In this document: positions 40,465 through 49,562 of the stretch, in pieces
How the letters are laid out: each line of letters opens with the position of its first letter
Numbering within the stretch: the stretch's first letter is position 1
Assembly: GCF_001431625.1 (NCBI RefSeq)
Contig: NZ_LLXT01000086.1
Location: 85,172 to 149,171 of the forward strand
Direction of reading: 5' to 3'
DNA: 64,000 bases
DNA from: Stenotrophomonas geniculata ATCC 19374 = JCM 13324
Lineage (GTDB): Bacteria > Pseudomonadota > Gammaproteobacteria > Xanthomonadales > Xanthomonadaceae
Notes under the pieces: generated by a model
What the model was told of the DNA's origin: nothing
Database searches by the model: none
Seen by the model: only the letters and a program-made list of their open reading frames with translations
Program-made: the position numbers and the translations under genes

Positions 40465-41226
40465 TCAGGTCACCACCACCAGCGGCACCCCACGTCGTGG
40501 ATGCTCCAGCACCACCACATCCTGCTGGTACACGCGCTGAAGATTGTCTTCGGTCAGCACCTGCAATGGCGTGCCATCGGCCGCCACCCTGCCCTGTTCC
40601 AGCAGCACGATGCGATCGGCATAGCCCGCGGCCAGATTGAGGTCGTGCAGCACCACGATCACGCACGCACCGGCCTCGGCACAGGCACGCACACTGCGCA
40701 GCGTGCGCTCCTGGTGGCGCAGATCCAGCGCGGCCGTCGGCTCATCAAGCAACAACAGCGGCGTGTCCTGCGCCAGCACGCGCGCGAACGTGGTGCGAGC
40801 CGATTCGCCACCGGACAGCTGCTGCACCTCGCGCAGGCGCAGCGCCTGCAGTTCGGCTGCATCGATGGCCGCTTCCACCCGGGCATCGTCCGTGACCGGG
40901 TCCGGCGGATGCGGCAAACGCCCCATCGCCACCACTTCTTCCACGCTGAAGGCAAAGCGCACGCCGTGCTCCTGTGGCATCACCGCGCGCTCGCGCGCCA
41001 GTGGTCCGGCCTTGTAGCTGGCCAGCGGATTGCCCAACAGGCTCACCTCGCCCGCATCGGCGCGCAGGTCACCGGCAGCCACCGCCAACAGCGTGGATTT
41101 GCCCGCGCCATTCGGGCCAACCAGGGCGGTCACCGTACCCGGCTCGAACGCCAGCGAGATGCCATGCAGGATCTCGCGCTGCTGGCGGCGCACCAACACC
41201 TCGTGCAGTTTCAGCAGCACGCTCAT
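40465..41226 (-). CDS. hmuV: Hemin-type ABC transporter ATP-binding protein
   Basis: 253 residues. Walker A GPNGAGKSTLLAVAAGDL, Q-loop region AVMPQEHGVRFAFSVEEVVA with MGRLPHPP, signature LSGGESARTTFARVLAQ, Walker B LLLLDEPTAALDLRHQ and switch His in VLHDLNLAAGYAD. The GRLPH segment and length are those of HmuV. It powers import with the permease encoded upstream (4-bp overlap). Substrate may be heme or another iron chelate. Confidence 0.88.
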   Translation of the reverse strand: MSVLLKLHEVLVRRQQREILHGISLAFEPGTVTALVGPNGAGKSTLLAVAAGDLRADAGEVSLLGNPLASYKAGPLARERAVMPQEHGVRFAFSVEEVVAMGRLPHPPDPVTDDARVEAAIDAAELQALRLREVQQLSGGESARTTFARVLAQDTPLLLLDEPTAALDLRHQERTLRSVRACAEAGACVIVVLHDLNLAAGYADRIVLLEQGRVAADGTPLQVLTEDNLQRVYQQDVVVLEHPRRGVPLVVVT

Positions 41227-42266
41227 GGGGCCGCCTTGCGGCGCTGCTGCAGCACCAGCCAGAGGAAGAACGGTGCGCCCAGCGCGGCCGAGAACAAGCC
41301 CAGCGGAATCTCCGCGGGCGGATCGAGCGTGCGTGCGGCGGTGTCGGCCACCACGATCAGCAGCGCACCGAGCAGGCCGGACAACGGCAGCAGCCAGCGA
41401 TGCCCGGGGCCGACCAACAGGCGCGCCACGTGCGGCACCACCAGGCCAACGAAGCTGATCGAGCCGGCAAAGGCCACCGCCGCGCCCACCAGCAGCGCAC
41501 TGAACGCCACCAGGCGACGACGCGTGCGGGTGACATCCAGCCCGAGGTGCTGTGCCTGGCGCTCCCCCAGCGCCAGCATGTCCAGCGGCGTGGCCAGTCG
41601 CTGCAATGCGAACACGCCAATCGCAAACAACGGCACCACCGCAGCCACGTCGGCCCAGTTGGCGCGCGCGAGCGAGCCCATCTGCCAGAACACCAGCGAC
41701 TGCAGTTCGCTTTCGCTGGCGATGTAAGTGAGGAAACCAATCAGCGCCGAGCAGAACGCGGCCATCGCGATACCGACCAGCAGCAGCGTGGCGTTACCCG
41801 TGCCCTTGCCAGGCCGGGCCAACGCATACGTCAGGCCGATCGCCAGCGCACCGCCGACGAACGCGGCCACAGGCACCAGCCAGCCCGCCGCACCGGCGGC
41901 GCCCAGCACGATGGCGGCCACCGCACCCAGTGCAGCACCCTGGCTGACACCGACGATGCCGGGGTCGGCCAGCGGGTTACCGAACAGGCCCTGCAGGCTG
42001 GCACCGGCCATCGCCAACGACGCGCCGACCATCGCGCCCAGCAGGGCACGCGGAATGCGCAGTTGCCAGACCACGGCCAGATCGCGGCTGCTGACTGCCT
42101 GCGGATCCAGCAGGCCCAGCTTCACCGCCAGCGCCTGCATCACCTCCAGCGGCGGCAGCCGCAGCGGGCCCACGGCGAACGACGCCAGCACTGCCCCCAG
42201 CAGTGCCAGCAACGCCACCAGCAACATCGTCCGCCCGCGACGGCGGCGCCGATCCGCCGGACTCAT
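41223..42266 (-). CDS. hmuU: FecCD-type ABC permease for heme/siderophore
   Basis: 347 residues from the ATG at 42264-42266. About ten helices are expected. The family motifs RIPRALLGAMVGASLAMAGA, SLQGLFGNPLADPGIVGVSQ and ISFVGLVVPHVARLLVGPGH are present. It forms the channel with HmuV and receives substrate from the binding protein. Overlaps both neighbours by 4 bp. Confidence 0.88.
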   Translation of the reverse strand: MSPADRRRRRGRTMLLVALLALLGAVLASFAVGPLRLPPLEVMQALAVKLGLLDPQAVSSRDLAVVWQLRIPRALLGAMVGASLAMAGASLQGLFGNPLADPGIVGVSQGAALGAVAAIVLGAAGAAGWLVPVAAFVGGALAIGLTYALARPGKGTGNATLLLVGIAMAAFCSALIGFLTYIASESELQSLVFWQMGSLARANWADVAAVVPLFAIGVFALQRLATPLDMLALGERQAQHLGLDVTRTRRRLVAFSALLVGAAVAFAGSISFVGLVVPHVARLLVGPGHRWLLPLSGLLGALLIVVADTAARTLDPPAEIPLGLFSAALGAPFFLWLVLQQRRKAAP

Positions 42267-43312
42267 GCCTTCGGCAACGCCGCCAGGGCCTTGGCCAGCG
42301 CCAGCGCGCCAGCACCGGAACCGACACTGGTGTACTTCAGCTGCACATCCGGCATCACCCAGACCCGATTGGCCTGCCCGGCCGGGGTCTGCCTCAGCGT
42401 CGGGTACGCCTTCCACAGGCCTTCGGCACCACCGAACAACTGCAGGTCATGCTCGGTCACCAGGATCACCTCCGGTGCCGCGGCAACCACGCCTTCATTG
42501 CTCAGCTGCGAGTAGTTCTTCACCCCGGCCTCGGTGCCGATGTTGACGCCGCCAGCCAGTGCGATCAGCTGCGCCGATGCGCTGTCCGCACCGGCAACAG
42601 TTGGCGAGCCACCGGCACCGGTGGCCGACACGTGGATCACTCGTGGCGCATGGCCCAGGCCCTTGCCAATCGCTGCAGCCTCGTCGAGCTGGCGCTGCAC
42701 CTGCGTGGCAAGCGCCTGCCCTGCCTCGGCCAGCCCTAGTGCGGCGGCGACCTTGCGCACCTTGTCCGGGGCCGGCTGCAGGTCATCGATGACCACGGCC
42801 GGCTCGCCCACTTCGCGCAGCTTCCTGGCCAGCTCGGTGTGGCGGCGCAGGCTGTTGCCGAGGAACAGCGAGCCCTGCAGGCTCAGCACGCCCTCCACGC
42901 CGGTAGTGCGGTTGAACAGGAACTGATGCGGGGCGGCCAGGCCGGCTTGGGTGGTGGTGTTGGTCGGTGCCGCGAACACCTGCGTGCCCAGGCCCAGTGC
43001 CTCGATCACCGCGATGACGTCGTCGCCACCGGCAATGACGCGGCTGGTATCGGCCACCTCGATATCGGCGCCGTCATCGGAATGCACCTTGGCCGGCAGC
43101 ACGGCCTTCTGGTCGTGCACGGCCGGCATTTCGGCACCGGCCACGCGCTGCCAACCTGCCGGCAGCGCGGTTTCCGCAGCCGCCGCCGTTGCCGCGGGCG
43201 GCTCGGCAGGCGTCTTGCCATCGGAGGGAGCCGACGAGCCGCCACAGGCAGCCAGCGCCAGCGAAACGGCCAGCGGGAGCGCACACAGGCGCAGACGGGA
43301 CGCGATGTTCAT
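42263..43312 (-). CDS. hmuT: Periplasmic heme/siderophore-binding lipoprotein
   Basis: 349 residues from the ATG at 43310-43312 (MNIASRLRLCALPLAVSLAL). The lipobox LALAACGG makes it a lipoprotein, followed by a low-complexity Ala/Pro linker. The two-lobed PBP fold is suggested by TSRVIAGGDDVIAVIEALGL (lobe 1) and VIHVSATGAGGSPTVAG (lobe 2), typical of HmuT/BtuF-class proteins. First gene of the hmuTUV operon. Confidence 0.82.
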   Translation of the reverse strand: MNIASRLRLCALPLAVSLALAACGGSSAPSDGKTPAEPPAATAAAAETALPAGWQRVAGAEMPAVHDQKAVLPAKVHSDDGADIEVADTSRVIAGGDDVIAVIEALGLGTQVFAAPTNTTTQAGLAAPHQFLFNRTTGVEGVLSLQGSLFLGNSLRRHTELARKLREVGEPAVVIDDLQPAPDKVRKVAAALGLAEAGQALATQVQRQLDEAAAIGKGLGHAPRVIHVSATGAGGSPTVAGADSASAQLIALAGGVNIGTEAGVKNYSQLSNEGVVAAAPEVILVTEHDLQLFGGAEGLWKAYPTLRQTPAGQANRVWVMPDVQLKYTSVGSGAGALALAKALAALPKA

Positions 43313-43363
43313 GGACGTTCTCCTTGCTGGCAGGGCGACGCGCACGCCGCCCTGCCCTGTGCC

Positions 43364-44740
43364 TTACTGCTTCGGGGTGATACGGGTGATGCGGTCACCC
43401 TTCGGGTCTTCAGCGCCACGCGACTTGTTCACCGCGAACACGTTGCCCTTGCCATCGGCACGGACGTGGTTCGGCAGCGTACCGCCATCGAGGTTGGCGA
43501 CCACCTTGCCGTCGCCGTTCACCACGGTGACCGTGCCAGCGCCACGGTTGCTGACGTAGGCCAGGCCGGAGGCATCATCGAAGGCCACGTTCAGCGCGCC
43601 GGCGCCGACCGGCACATCGTGCAGCACCGTGCCGGCGGCCACATCGACGATCAGCAGGTTGTCGGTGCCCTGCGAGGCCACGTACAGACGGTTGCGCGCC
43701 GCATCGAAGGCCACGCCGGAGGCACTGATCGAATTGCCCAGGTCGATGACCTTGTCGACCTTGCCGCTGGCCACATCGATCACCGCCGCCTCCGGGGTAC
43801 CGATGCTGACGGTGAACAGCTTGCCGGCCTTCTCGTCCAGCACCAGGCTCATCGGGGTGAACTTGCCGTCATCCACGCCGGATTCCAGCGTCACCTGCGG
43901 CAGCTCCTTGAACGTCTTCGCATCGAACACCGACAAATGGTCCTCACCCGTGGCCGACGCGAACACCTTGCCGTGGGTGCCGTCGACCACTACGTCGCGC
44001 GCGTGCGGCACGGTGTCGACCGGGAACTGGTGGACCAGCGACAGGTCCTTCTGGCGGTAGACCGCGATCGAGTTCTGGCGGGTATTGGTCACCCACACAT
44101 TGCCGTTGGTGTCATCCACGCCCACACCGTAGACCGCATAGACCGCGCCATTGGTGCTGCCCGGCACCTGCGCCGGGGTGATCGCCTTGGTTACCTTCAG
44201 GGTCTTCGGGTCCAGCTTCAGCAGCTGCGACTGGGTCACCGGCGGGCGGCCCACGGCCGAGGTGACGAACACCGCGTTGCTGGCGGCGCTGTAGGCGGAC
44301 TGGTACAGGCCCGGCACCAGCTTGTTGGACTGGGTGGCGAACTGCGCCTGGCCGGACAGCGGCAGCTGCGGCGAGACGCGCAGCTTCAGCACGGTGGCTG
44401 CAGCCGGCTGGCTGGCGCGCACCACCACCGGGTGAGTGCCCGGCACCGCGTCGGTCGGAATGCTCAGCTGGGTCTTGAAGTTGCCATCGGCGTCGACCAC
44501 CACCGGCTGCGTGTTGAGCACGCTGTCGCCACGCAGCAGGCTGACTTTCTGGCCCGGCACGAAGCCGCGGCCGACCACGTCGGCGGTGCTGCCGGGAACC
44601 ACGTTCTCACCGCGCGAGACAACCTCACCCTTGAAGGTGGCGTTGGCCGGCTGATCGAACACCGGCTGCGCGGTGGCGGTCACCGCGAGCAAAAGGCCGG
44701 CGGCGAGAGAGGTGAGACGGAAAGACGGACGGAACGACAT
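43364..44740 (-). CDS. Secreted YncE-like beta-propeller protein
   Basis: 458 residues from the ATG at 44738-44740, signal peptide MSFRPSFRLTSLAAGLLLAV. After an N-terminal Ig-like part (VSLLRGDSVLNTQPVVVDAD) come repeated propeller blades with IAVYRQKDLSLVHQFPVD, LSVFDAKTFKELPQ, LLIVDVAAGTVLHDVPVG and VTVVNGDGKVVANLDGG, as in YncE, an iron-regulated periplasmic protein of E. coli. It lies between the esterase gene and hmuT, consistent with an iron-responsive operon. Confidence 0.8.
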   Translation of the reverse strand: MSFRPSFRLTSLAAGLLLAVTATAQPVFDQPANATFKGEVVSRGENVVPGSTADVVGRGFVPGQKVSLLRGDSVLNTQPVVVDADGNFKTQLSIPTDAVPGTHPVVVRASQPAAATVLKLRVSPQLPLSGQAQFATQSNKLVPGLYQSAYSAASNAVFVTSAVGRPPVTQSQLLKLDPKTLKVTKAITPAQVPGSTNGAVYAVYGVGVDDTNGNVWVTNTRQNSIAVYRQKDLSLVHQFPVDTVPHARDVVVDGTHGKVFASATGEDHLSVFDAKTFKELPQVTLESGVDDGKFTPMSLVLDEKAGKLFTVSIGTPEAAVIDVASGKVDKVIDLGNSISASGVAFDAARNRLYVASQGTDNLLIVDVAAGTVLHDVPVGAGALNVAFDDASGLAYVSNRGAGTVTVVNGDGKVVANLDGGTLPNHVRADGKGNVFAVNKSRGAEDPKGDRITRITPKQ

Positions 44741-44862
44741 GGAAGGCTCCTTGCACACGTAGGCCGCGCCACGTGGCGCGGGATTCATCGGTTGCCTGGG
44801 CCGCTGCACATCGGCAGCCTCGCCTGGGTAGTGGGGTCGCACGGCATCGCGTGCGAAGGGAT

Positions 44863-45891
44863 TCACTCGGCGGCGTTGTCACCGCCATTGGGCACGCCAT
44901 CGCCGGCGCTGCGGTCAGTCACGCCGTACAGCTCATGCAGCGCAGCGTGGAACGACGCGGGCAGCATCGGGCCGTGACCGAGGCCGTCGAACTCGCGGTA
45001 CTGCACGCTCAGGCCCGGCACCTTGCCCAGCCGCTCGGACAATTGCATCGCCGCATCGGGGGTGGCGCCGCCGATGCGACGCAGGTGCGCGACCACGCGC
45101 GGGTTGTTCATGTCGCGCTTGCCGCGATCACCGACGCGCTCGGCGCCGCCCAGCATCAGCCAGAGCTTTGCCGGCTGGCCGTGCACGTTCTGCACGAACT
45201 GCTGTTCCGGATCACCCAGCGCCGCGCCCTGGCTCCACCACAGCGACGGGCTGGCGGCCAGATAGGACTGGAAGGCGGCGGGACGGGTGTACAGCGCATT
45301 GAGCACGAACAGCCCGCCCAACGAGTGCCCCCACAGTGCTTGCTGCTGCGTATCGATGCGTGCGCGGCGCTCGACTTCCGGCTTGATGCGGCGCTCGATC
45401 ACATCCAGGAAGGCCGCGGCACCACCACCGACCGCCTGGGTTGTACCGCTCTCGTCGTCGGCACGGTCGATCCACGCGGTGTAGTCGCGGGTGCGCGCCT
45501 TGGAATCGATGCGCAGGTCGTTGTCGTAGCCGATCAGCACCAGCACCGGCGGCGCCTTGCGCGCGGCCAGCTCGGCCAGCAACGGCTGATCCAGGACCAT
45601 GGCCACGGCGTTGCCGTCCAGTGCGTACAACACCGGGGAGGGTGTCTTGCCGGCCTTGGCCGGGATTGCCAGGTTCACCCGCCAACGGCGCTGCCGGTCC
45701 GGGCTGTCCACCACGAAATGCTCGAAGCGGTAGCTGGCCGCCGGCTCGTCGAGCACGGTGTGGCCGATCTTCTGCAGCGGATTGCGCTGCTGTGCATAGG
45801 CATACGGGGTGGCCAGGAGCAGACCCATCATCAAGGCGGCCAGGCCGCGGGCCAGCAGACCACGGCGCGAAGGCGGGACGAAATGCTTCAT
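44863..45891 (-). CDS. Secreted alpha/beta-hydrolase (siderophore-esterase-like)
   Basis: 342 residues. Twin-Arg-containing signal region (PPSRRGLLARGLAALMMGLL). The nucleophile elbow is GHSLGG, within QQQALWGHSLGGLFVLNALY; SPSLWWSQGAALGDPEQQF is typical of the IroE/Fes esterase group (PF00756). GLGHGPMLPASFH supplies the catalytic His. It may cleave an ester siderophore in the periplasm so that hmuTUV can import iron. It is the first gene of the cluster, behind a Fur-box-like site. Confidence 0.82.
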   Translation of the reverse strand: MKHFVPPSRRGLLARGLAALMMGLLLATPYAYAQQRNPLQKIGHTVLDEPAASYRFEHFVVDSPDRQRRWRVNLAIPAKAGKTPSPVLYALDGNAVAMVLDQPLLAELAARKAPPVLVLIGYDNDLRIDSKARTRDYTAWIDRADDESGTTQAVGGGAAAFLDVIERRIKPEVERRARIDTQQQALWGHSLGGLFVLNALYTRPAAFQSYLAASPSLWWSQGAALGDPEQQFVQNVHGQPAKLWLMLGGAERVGDRGKRDMNNPRVVAHLRRIGGATPDAAMQLSERLGKVPGLSVQYREFDGLGHGPMLPASFHAALHELYGVTDRSAGDGVPNGGDNAAE

Positions 45892-45955
45892 CAGCGGCGG
45901 CAGAAGCGGCCCAGGGCCGCCGGTTCACAAGGGACCGCAGTCTACCTTAAACGCG

Positions 45956-45966
45956 AATGATTATCA
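45956..45966. promoter_or_regulatory. Fur-box-like site upstream of the iron-uptake cluster
   Basis: AATGATTATCA differs at one position from the AATGATAATCA core of the Fur consensus. It is centred about 70 bp upstream of the esterase start at 45891, where Fur would block transcription. Confidence 0.5.
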
Positions 45967-46042
45967 CATCGATCGAACGTCACGCTGTGTATCATGCGCG
46001 GGAGATCGGGGCCGCCAGCGCATGTCTCTCTCGGTAATAGCA

Positions 46043-46270
46043 TCAGTCCCGCGGCGGATACGGACAACGCTGCCCGCAGCGGACACAACGGACGTGGATC
46101 GGCCACCACGGCCCCGCTTCTTCGGGGATGCTGGCCCAGGGTGCATTCCCTCTCGCGACCCAGAATACGGCCTCGATGAATTGCCGATAGGCGTCGCCCC
46201 GGTTGTCCACGCGTGCGCGCAACGCGGGCGGCAGGAGGCGTTTGACCTCGCTCCATTGCAGTTCGCTCAT
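46043..46270 (-). pseudogene. N-terminal fragment of an IS5-family transposase
   Basis: 75 residues from MSELQWSEVKRLLPPALRAR, then RQFIEAVFWVARGNAPWASI and PEEAGPWWPIHVRCVR. This is the DUF4096 N-terminal region of IS5-type transposases; the catalytic DDE part is missing and the frame runs out into unrelated sequence (CGQRCPYPPRD). No clear terminal repeats are visible. Confidence 0.65.
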
Positions 46271-46578
46271 GCGGCTGCTCGCAAGCGGCTGTAGTTTCAT
46301 GATTGGGACAGGCAGGAAGGACTGCAGCGGCCCCACGGCCGGCAGTGCGCGCGCGTTGCGGCAGCCCCCCCCCCAGGTGAAGATCGCGGCAACGCTCAAT
46401 TGCGCCCGTCTCATTTATTCTCAATCTGGCAGCTGCCCGGATCTGTTGGCCCCCTTCGGGAGTCGCATTTGGCGCCCCTGCAGCCAACTGAGGGGCCTCG
46501 GCGCAAAAGGCAGGCTGGATTCGCGCCACAGGCATACGGCAAGCTAGGCGGTATCAAGACAACAGGGACTGTCACAGC
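46271..46578. other. Intergenic region with a C10 homopolymer
   Basis: No gene is supported. A run of ten C at 46365-46374 lies upstream of the transposase fragment. The remainder contains moderately G+C-rich sequence with no promoter I can identify with confidence. Confidence 0.5.
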
Positions 46579-47415
46579 GTGTACGCCATTTGCCGCAGCC
46601 TTGCCCGAAAAGGGCTCGACACGATTCGCCCGCATGTCTTCCCCGTCAGCATCCCGACCAGCGAGAGGCCAGCCTGCAACATCTGCGGCTTCCGCCTGCG
46701 AGCATCCCGCGAGGCCATCGCCGAGAGGGAAACCCGCAGTTGTATTGGCTGCGGATCCACCCTGCGCTTCCGTGCCCTCATGGCAGCCCTGCAGTCGGAA
46801 ACGGACGAAGGGCAGGAGATCCGCCCGCTTGAGCGGATCCCCAGGCGCGGACAGATCAAGGGAATCGGCATGACCGACGCCCATATCTACGCCAATGCCC
46901 TGCGGCGCAAGTTCGATTACATCAACACCTACTTCCACAAGCGCCCCATGCTGGACATCCGGCAGCCGGCCGCACACTACCTGGGAAAATATGACTTTGT
47001 TGTCAGCTCCGATGTGCTGGAACACGTGGATGGGCCCTGCGAGCGCACGCTCGGAAACCTGCGGGCATTGCTGAAGCCGGGCGGGCTTCTCGTACTTTCC
47101 GTTCCGTACGGCTTTCACGACGTCACGATCGAGCACTTCCCGGAGCTCAACGACTACCGGATCGAAGGCAAGGGTGCGGATCGGATCCTTGTGAACATCA
47201 CCCTGGACGGCAGGGAACAGCGATTCTCCAACTTGTGCTTCCATGGCGGTGACGGCTCGACCCTGGAACTGAGGATCTTTTCGTATCCCCATCTGGTGCG
47301 ACTGCTGGAGGAAGCAGGCTTTGTCGACGTCAAGCTGCACCACAGCCAGTACCCGCAATGGGGCATCATCCACGAGAGCCCGCTGGGGCTGCCCATAACG
47401 GCGCGCGCGGCATAG
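46579..47415 (+). CDS. Class I SAM-dependent methyltransferase with N-terminal zinc ribbon
   Basis: 278 residues from a GTG start at 46579. Two Cys pairs, PACNICGFRLRAS and RSCIGCGSTLRFR, form a likely zinc ribbon. The methyltransferase part has YDFVVSSDVLEHVDGPCERT and LRALLKPGGLLVLSVPYGFH (motifs II-III of the class I fold) while the usual glycine-rich SAM loop is not obvious. It resembles methyltransferases encoded in surface-glycan loci. Followed by a bidirectional terminator. Confidence 0.75.
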   Translation: MYAICRSLARKGLDTIRPHVFPVSIPTSERPACNICGFRLRASREAIAERETRSCIGCGSTLRFRALMAALQSETDEGQEIRPLERIPRRGQIKGIGMTDAHIYANALRRKFDYINTYFHKRPMLDIRQPAAHYLGKYDFVVSSDVLEHVDGPCERTLGNLRALLKPGGLLVLSVPYGFHDVTIEHFPELNDYRIEGKGADRILVNITLDGREQRFSNLCFHGGDGSTLELRIFSYPHLVRLLEEAGFVDVKLHHSQYPQWGIIHESPLGLPITARAA

Positions 47416-47436
47416 CGCTGGCAGCAGCTCGAAAAC

Positions 47437-47465
47437 AACGAAGCCGGCGCTATGCCGGCTTCGTT
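47437..47465. terminator. Bidirectional intrinsic terminator
   Basis: AACGAAGCCGGC, loop, GCCGGCTTCGTT, a 12-bp stem. It lies between the convergent methyltransferase and DUF805 genes; on the minus strand it is followed by GTTTTC. Confidence 0.75.
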
Positions 47466-47507
47466 CACCTGTTCCGTAGCGTCGGGCCGTGTGCGACTCA
47501 CGCAGTG

Positions 47508-47888
47508 TCAGGGCCCGGACGGCACCGGACCATACACATTCTCCTGCGGCGTGCCCGGCAGCAGCGAGAAGATCATGATCACGATCCCGCCGCCCGGCAC
47601 CAGCGCCAGCAGGAACAGCCAGCCCGACTGGTTGCAGTCATGCAGGCGGCGCACGGTCACCGCGATCAGCGGCACGATCGTGACCAGCCACATCACACAC
47701 AGCAGCACCACCATGCCAATCAGGATGCCGGCCAGCGCATCAGCACTGTTGCGCAGGAGGATCGCCAGCACACCGGCCAGCAGCATCACTGCCGTTGCGA
47801 CCAGGAACAGGAACAACTGGTACATCCAGTATTCGCGGCGGTTGGCACGTCCCTCGAACTGGGCGTAGCGCTTCAACGGCAGAATCAT
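47508..47888 (-). CDS. DUF805 membrane protein
   Basis: 126 residues from the ATG at 47886-47888, with AGGAA upstream. FEGRANRREYWMYQLFLFLV is the DUF805 opening motif; three further helices and VRRLHDCNQSGWLFLLALVP, IFSLLPGTPQENVYGP complete the family pattern. Function unknown; members are small inner-membrane proteins. Confidence 0.88.
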   Translation of the reverse strand: MILPLKRYAQFEGRANRREYWMYQLFLFLVATAVMLLAGVLAILLRNSADALAGILIGMVVLLCVMWLVTIVPLIAVTVRRLHDCNQSGWLFLLALVPGGGIVIMIFSLLPGTPQENVYGPVPSGP

Positions 47889-47991
47889 TTCCTGCACGGC
47901 ATCGATCCTTGAAAAAGTAGCCGCGCAGTGTGCCAAATGCACGCGCGCAGGACAATGTGGCGACGAACCATGCTCGACTGCCATTACTCCT

Positions 47992-48076
47992 GTAGAGCCG
48001 ATCCATGCTCGGCTGCTGTTCCAAGAGGTACCTGTAAGCCCATGCAAGAGCGAAGTCGAGCATGGCTCGACTCTAC
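47992..48076. repeat. Inverted pair of SMAG-type GTAG palindromes
   Basis: GTAGAGCCGATCCATGCTCG at the left and CGAGCATGGCTCGACTCTAC at the right, each a small hairpin, inverted to each other. They end 11 bp from the rarA stop. Confidence 0.8.
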
Positions 48077-48086
48077 AGAAGCCGGG

Positions 48087-49448
48087 TCAGCGGCCCTTCG
48101 CGGCCCGCGCCGCTTCGCGCTCGGCGCGCAGCCGATCCAACTTTTCCTTCAGCTTGATCTCCAGGCCACGCGGTACCGGGTTGTAGTACACGCGTTCGCC
48201 CATCGCATCCGGGAAACCGGTCTGGTCCAGCGCGATGCCGCCTTCGGCGTCGTGGTCGTACTGGTACTCGGCGCCGTAGCCGAGCTCCTTCATCAGCTTG
48301 GTCGGCGCATTGCGCAGGTGCAGCGGCACTTCTTCGGTGCCGCTTTCGCGCACGTCGGCCTTGGCCTGGTTGAACGCGGCGTAGCCCGCATTCGACTTGG
48401 CGGTGCTGGCCAAGTACAGCACCAGCTGGGCGAAGGCGAGCTCGCCTTCCGGGCTGCCCAAGCGTTCGTAGATGTCCCAGGCCTCCAGCGCCATGCTCTG
48501 TGCGCGCGGATCGGCCAGGCCGATGTCCTCGATGGCCATGCGGGTCAGCCGACGCGCCAGGTAAGACGGATCGCAGCCTCCATCGAGCATGCGGGTCAGC
48601 CAGTACAGCGCGGCATCAGGATTGGAGCTGCGTACCGACTTGTGCAGCGCCGAGATCTGGTCATAGAACTGCTCCCCGCCCTTGTCGAAACGGCGGGTGC
48701 GGTCGGCCAGCACCTGGGTCAGGGTCTGCAGCGTGATGCGGCCACCCTCCCCGCCCGCCAGCTCGGCGGCAATTTCCAGCAACGTCAGCGCACGGCGCAC
48801 ATCACCATCGGCAGCGGTAGCGATTTCCAGCAGCAGTTCCGGCGCGACCTCGATGCCCTCTTCGCCCAAGCCCCGCTCGCGGTCACCCAGTGCACGTTCC
48901 AGCGCCTCGACGATATCGGTTGGCGAAACCGCTTCCAGCACATGCACGCGGCAACGCGACAGCAGCGCGGAGTTCAGTTCGAACGACGGATTCTCGGTGG
49001 TGGCACCGACGAACAGGATCGTGCCGCGTTCAATGTGCGGCAGGAACGCATCCTGCTGCGCCTTGTTGAAGCGATGCACCTCGTCCACGAACAGCACGGT
49101 GCGACGGCCTTCGGCGAAGCGCTGAGCGGCCTCGGCCAGCACCTGGCGCACCTCCGGCAGGCCGGACAGCACCGCGGAGATGGCACGGAATTCAGCGTCG
49201 GAGTACTCGGCCAGCAGCAACGCCAGCGTGGTCTTGCCGCAGCCGGGCGGCCCCCACAGGATCATCGAATGCACGCGCCCGGATTCGACCGCGCGGCGCA
49301 GCGCACTCTCCGGCGCCAGCAGGCGCTTCTGCCCGACCATTTCGTCCAGGGTGCGCGGGCGCATGCGCTCGGCCAGCGGGCGCAGGTGATCCCGATCGAC
49401 GCTCAGCAGATCGGGGCCGGGGAAGGAAGTTGAACGATGTCTTGCCAC
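48087..49448 (-). CDS. rarA: Replication-associated recombination AAA+ ATPase RarA (MgsA)
   Basis: 453 residues. RPRTLDEMVGQKRLL, Walker A LWGPPGCGKTTLALLLAEY, Walker B TVLFVDEVHRFNKAQQDAFL, sensor 1 FVGATTENPSFELN and ALLSRCRVHVL are characteristic. RarA acts at stalled forks and ssDNA gaps. As in E. coli, it lies beside lolA and ftsK in the order ftsK-lolA-rarA, here with one extra gene between ftsK and lolA. Confidence 0.95.
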   Translation of the reverse strand: MARHRSTSFPGPDLLSVDRDHLRPLAERMRPRTLDEMVGQKRLLAPESALRRAVESGRVHSMILWGPPGCGKTTLALLLAEYSDAEFRAISAVLSGLPEVRQVLAEAAQRFAEGRRTVLFVDEVHRFNKAQQDAFLPHIERGTILFVGATTENPSFELNSALLSRCRVHVLEAVSPTDIVEALERALGDRERGLGEEGIEVAPELLLEIATAADGDVRRALTLLEIAAELAGGEGGRITLQTLTQVLADRTRRFDKGGEQFYDQISALHKSVRSSNPDAALYWLTRMLDGGCDPSYLARRLTRMAIEDIGLADPRAQSMALEAWDIYERLGSPEGELAFAQLVLYLASTAKSNAGYAAFNQAKADVRESGTEEVPLHLRNAPTKLMKELGYGAEYQYDHDAEGGIALDQTGFPDAMGERVYYNPVPRGLEIKLKEKLDRLRAEREAARAAKGR

Positions 49449-49484
49449 GCGGCCATTGTACCGCGCCGGGTGACCACGATTCCG

Positions 49485-49541
49485 GTAGTGCCGGCCGCTG
49501 GCCGGCAGATCAAGAGCGTGTCAACCAAGGTTGACACCCAC
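49485..49541. repeat. SMAG-type palindromes between rarA and lolA
   Basis: GTAGTGCCGGCCGCTGGCCG (49485-49504, continuing GCA) and GTGTCAACCAAGGTTGACAC (49518-49537) are consecutive palindromes, the first GTAG-headed, the second ending in CCACC. Confidence 0.7.
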
Positions 49542-49562
49542 CAAAGCGTTGCCGCCCGCAGA

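Noticed and set aside
45942..46535. 197-codon minus-strand frame across the Fur-like site
   Set aside because: It lacks a start context, is low in complexity, and overlaps the better-supported transposase fragment in another frame.
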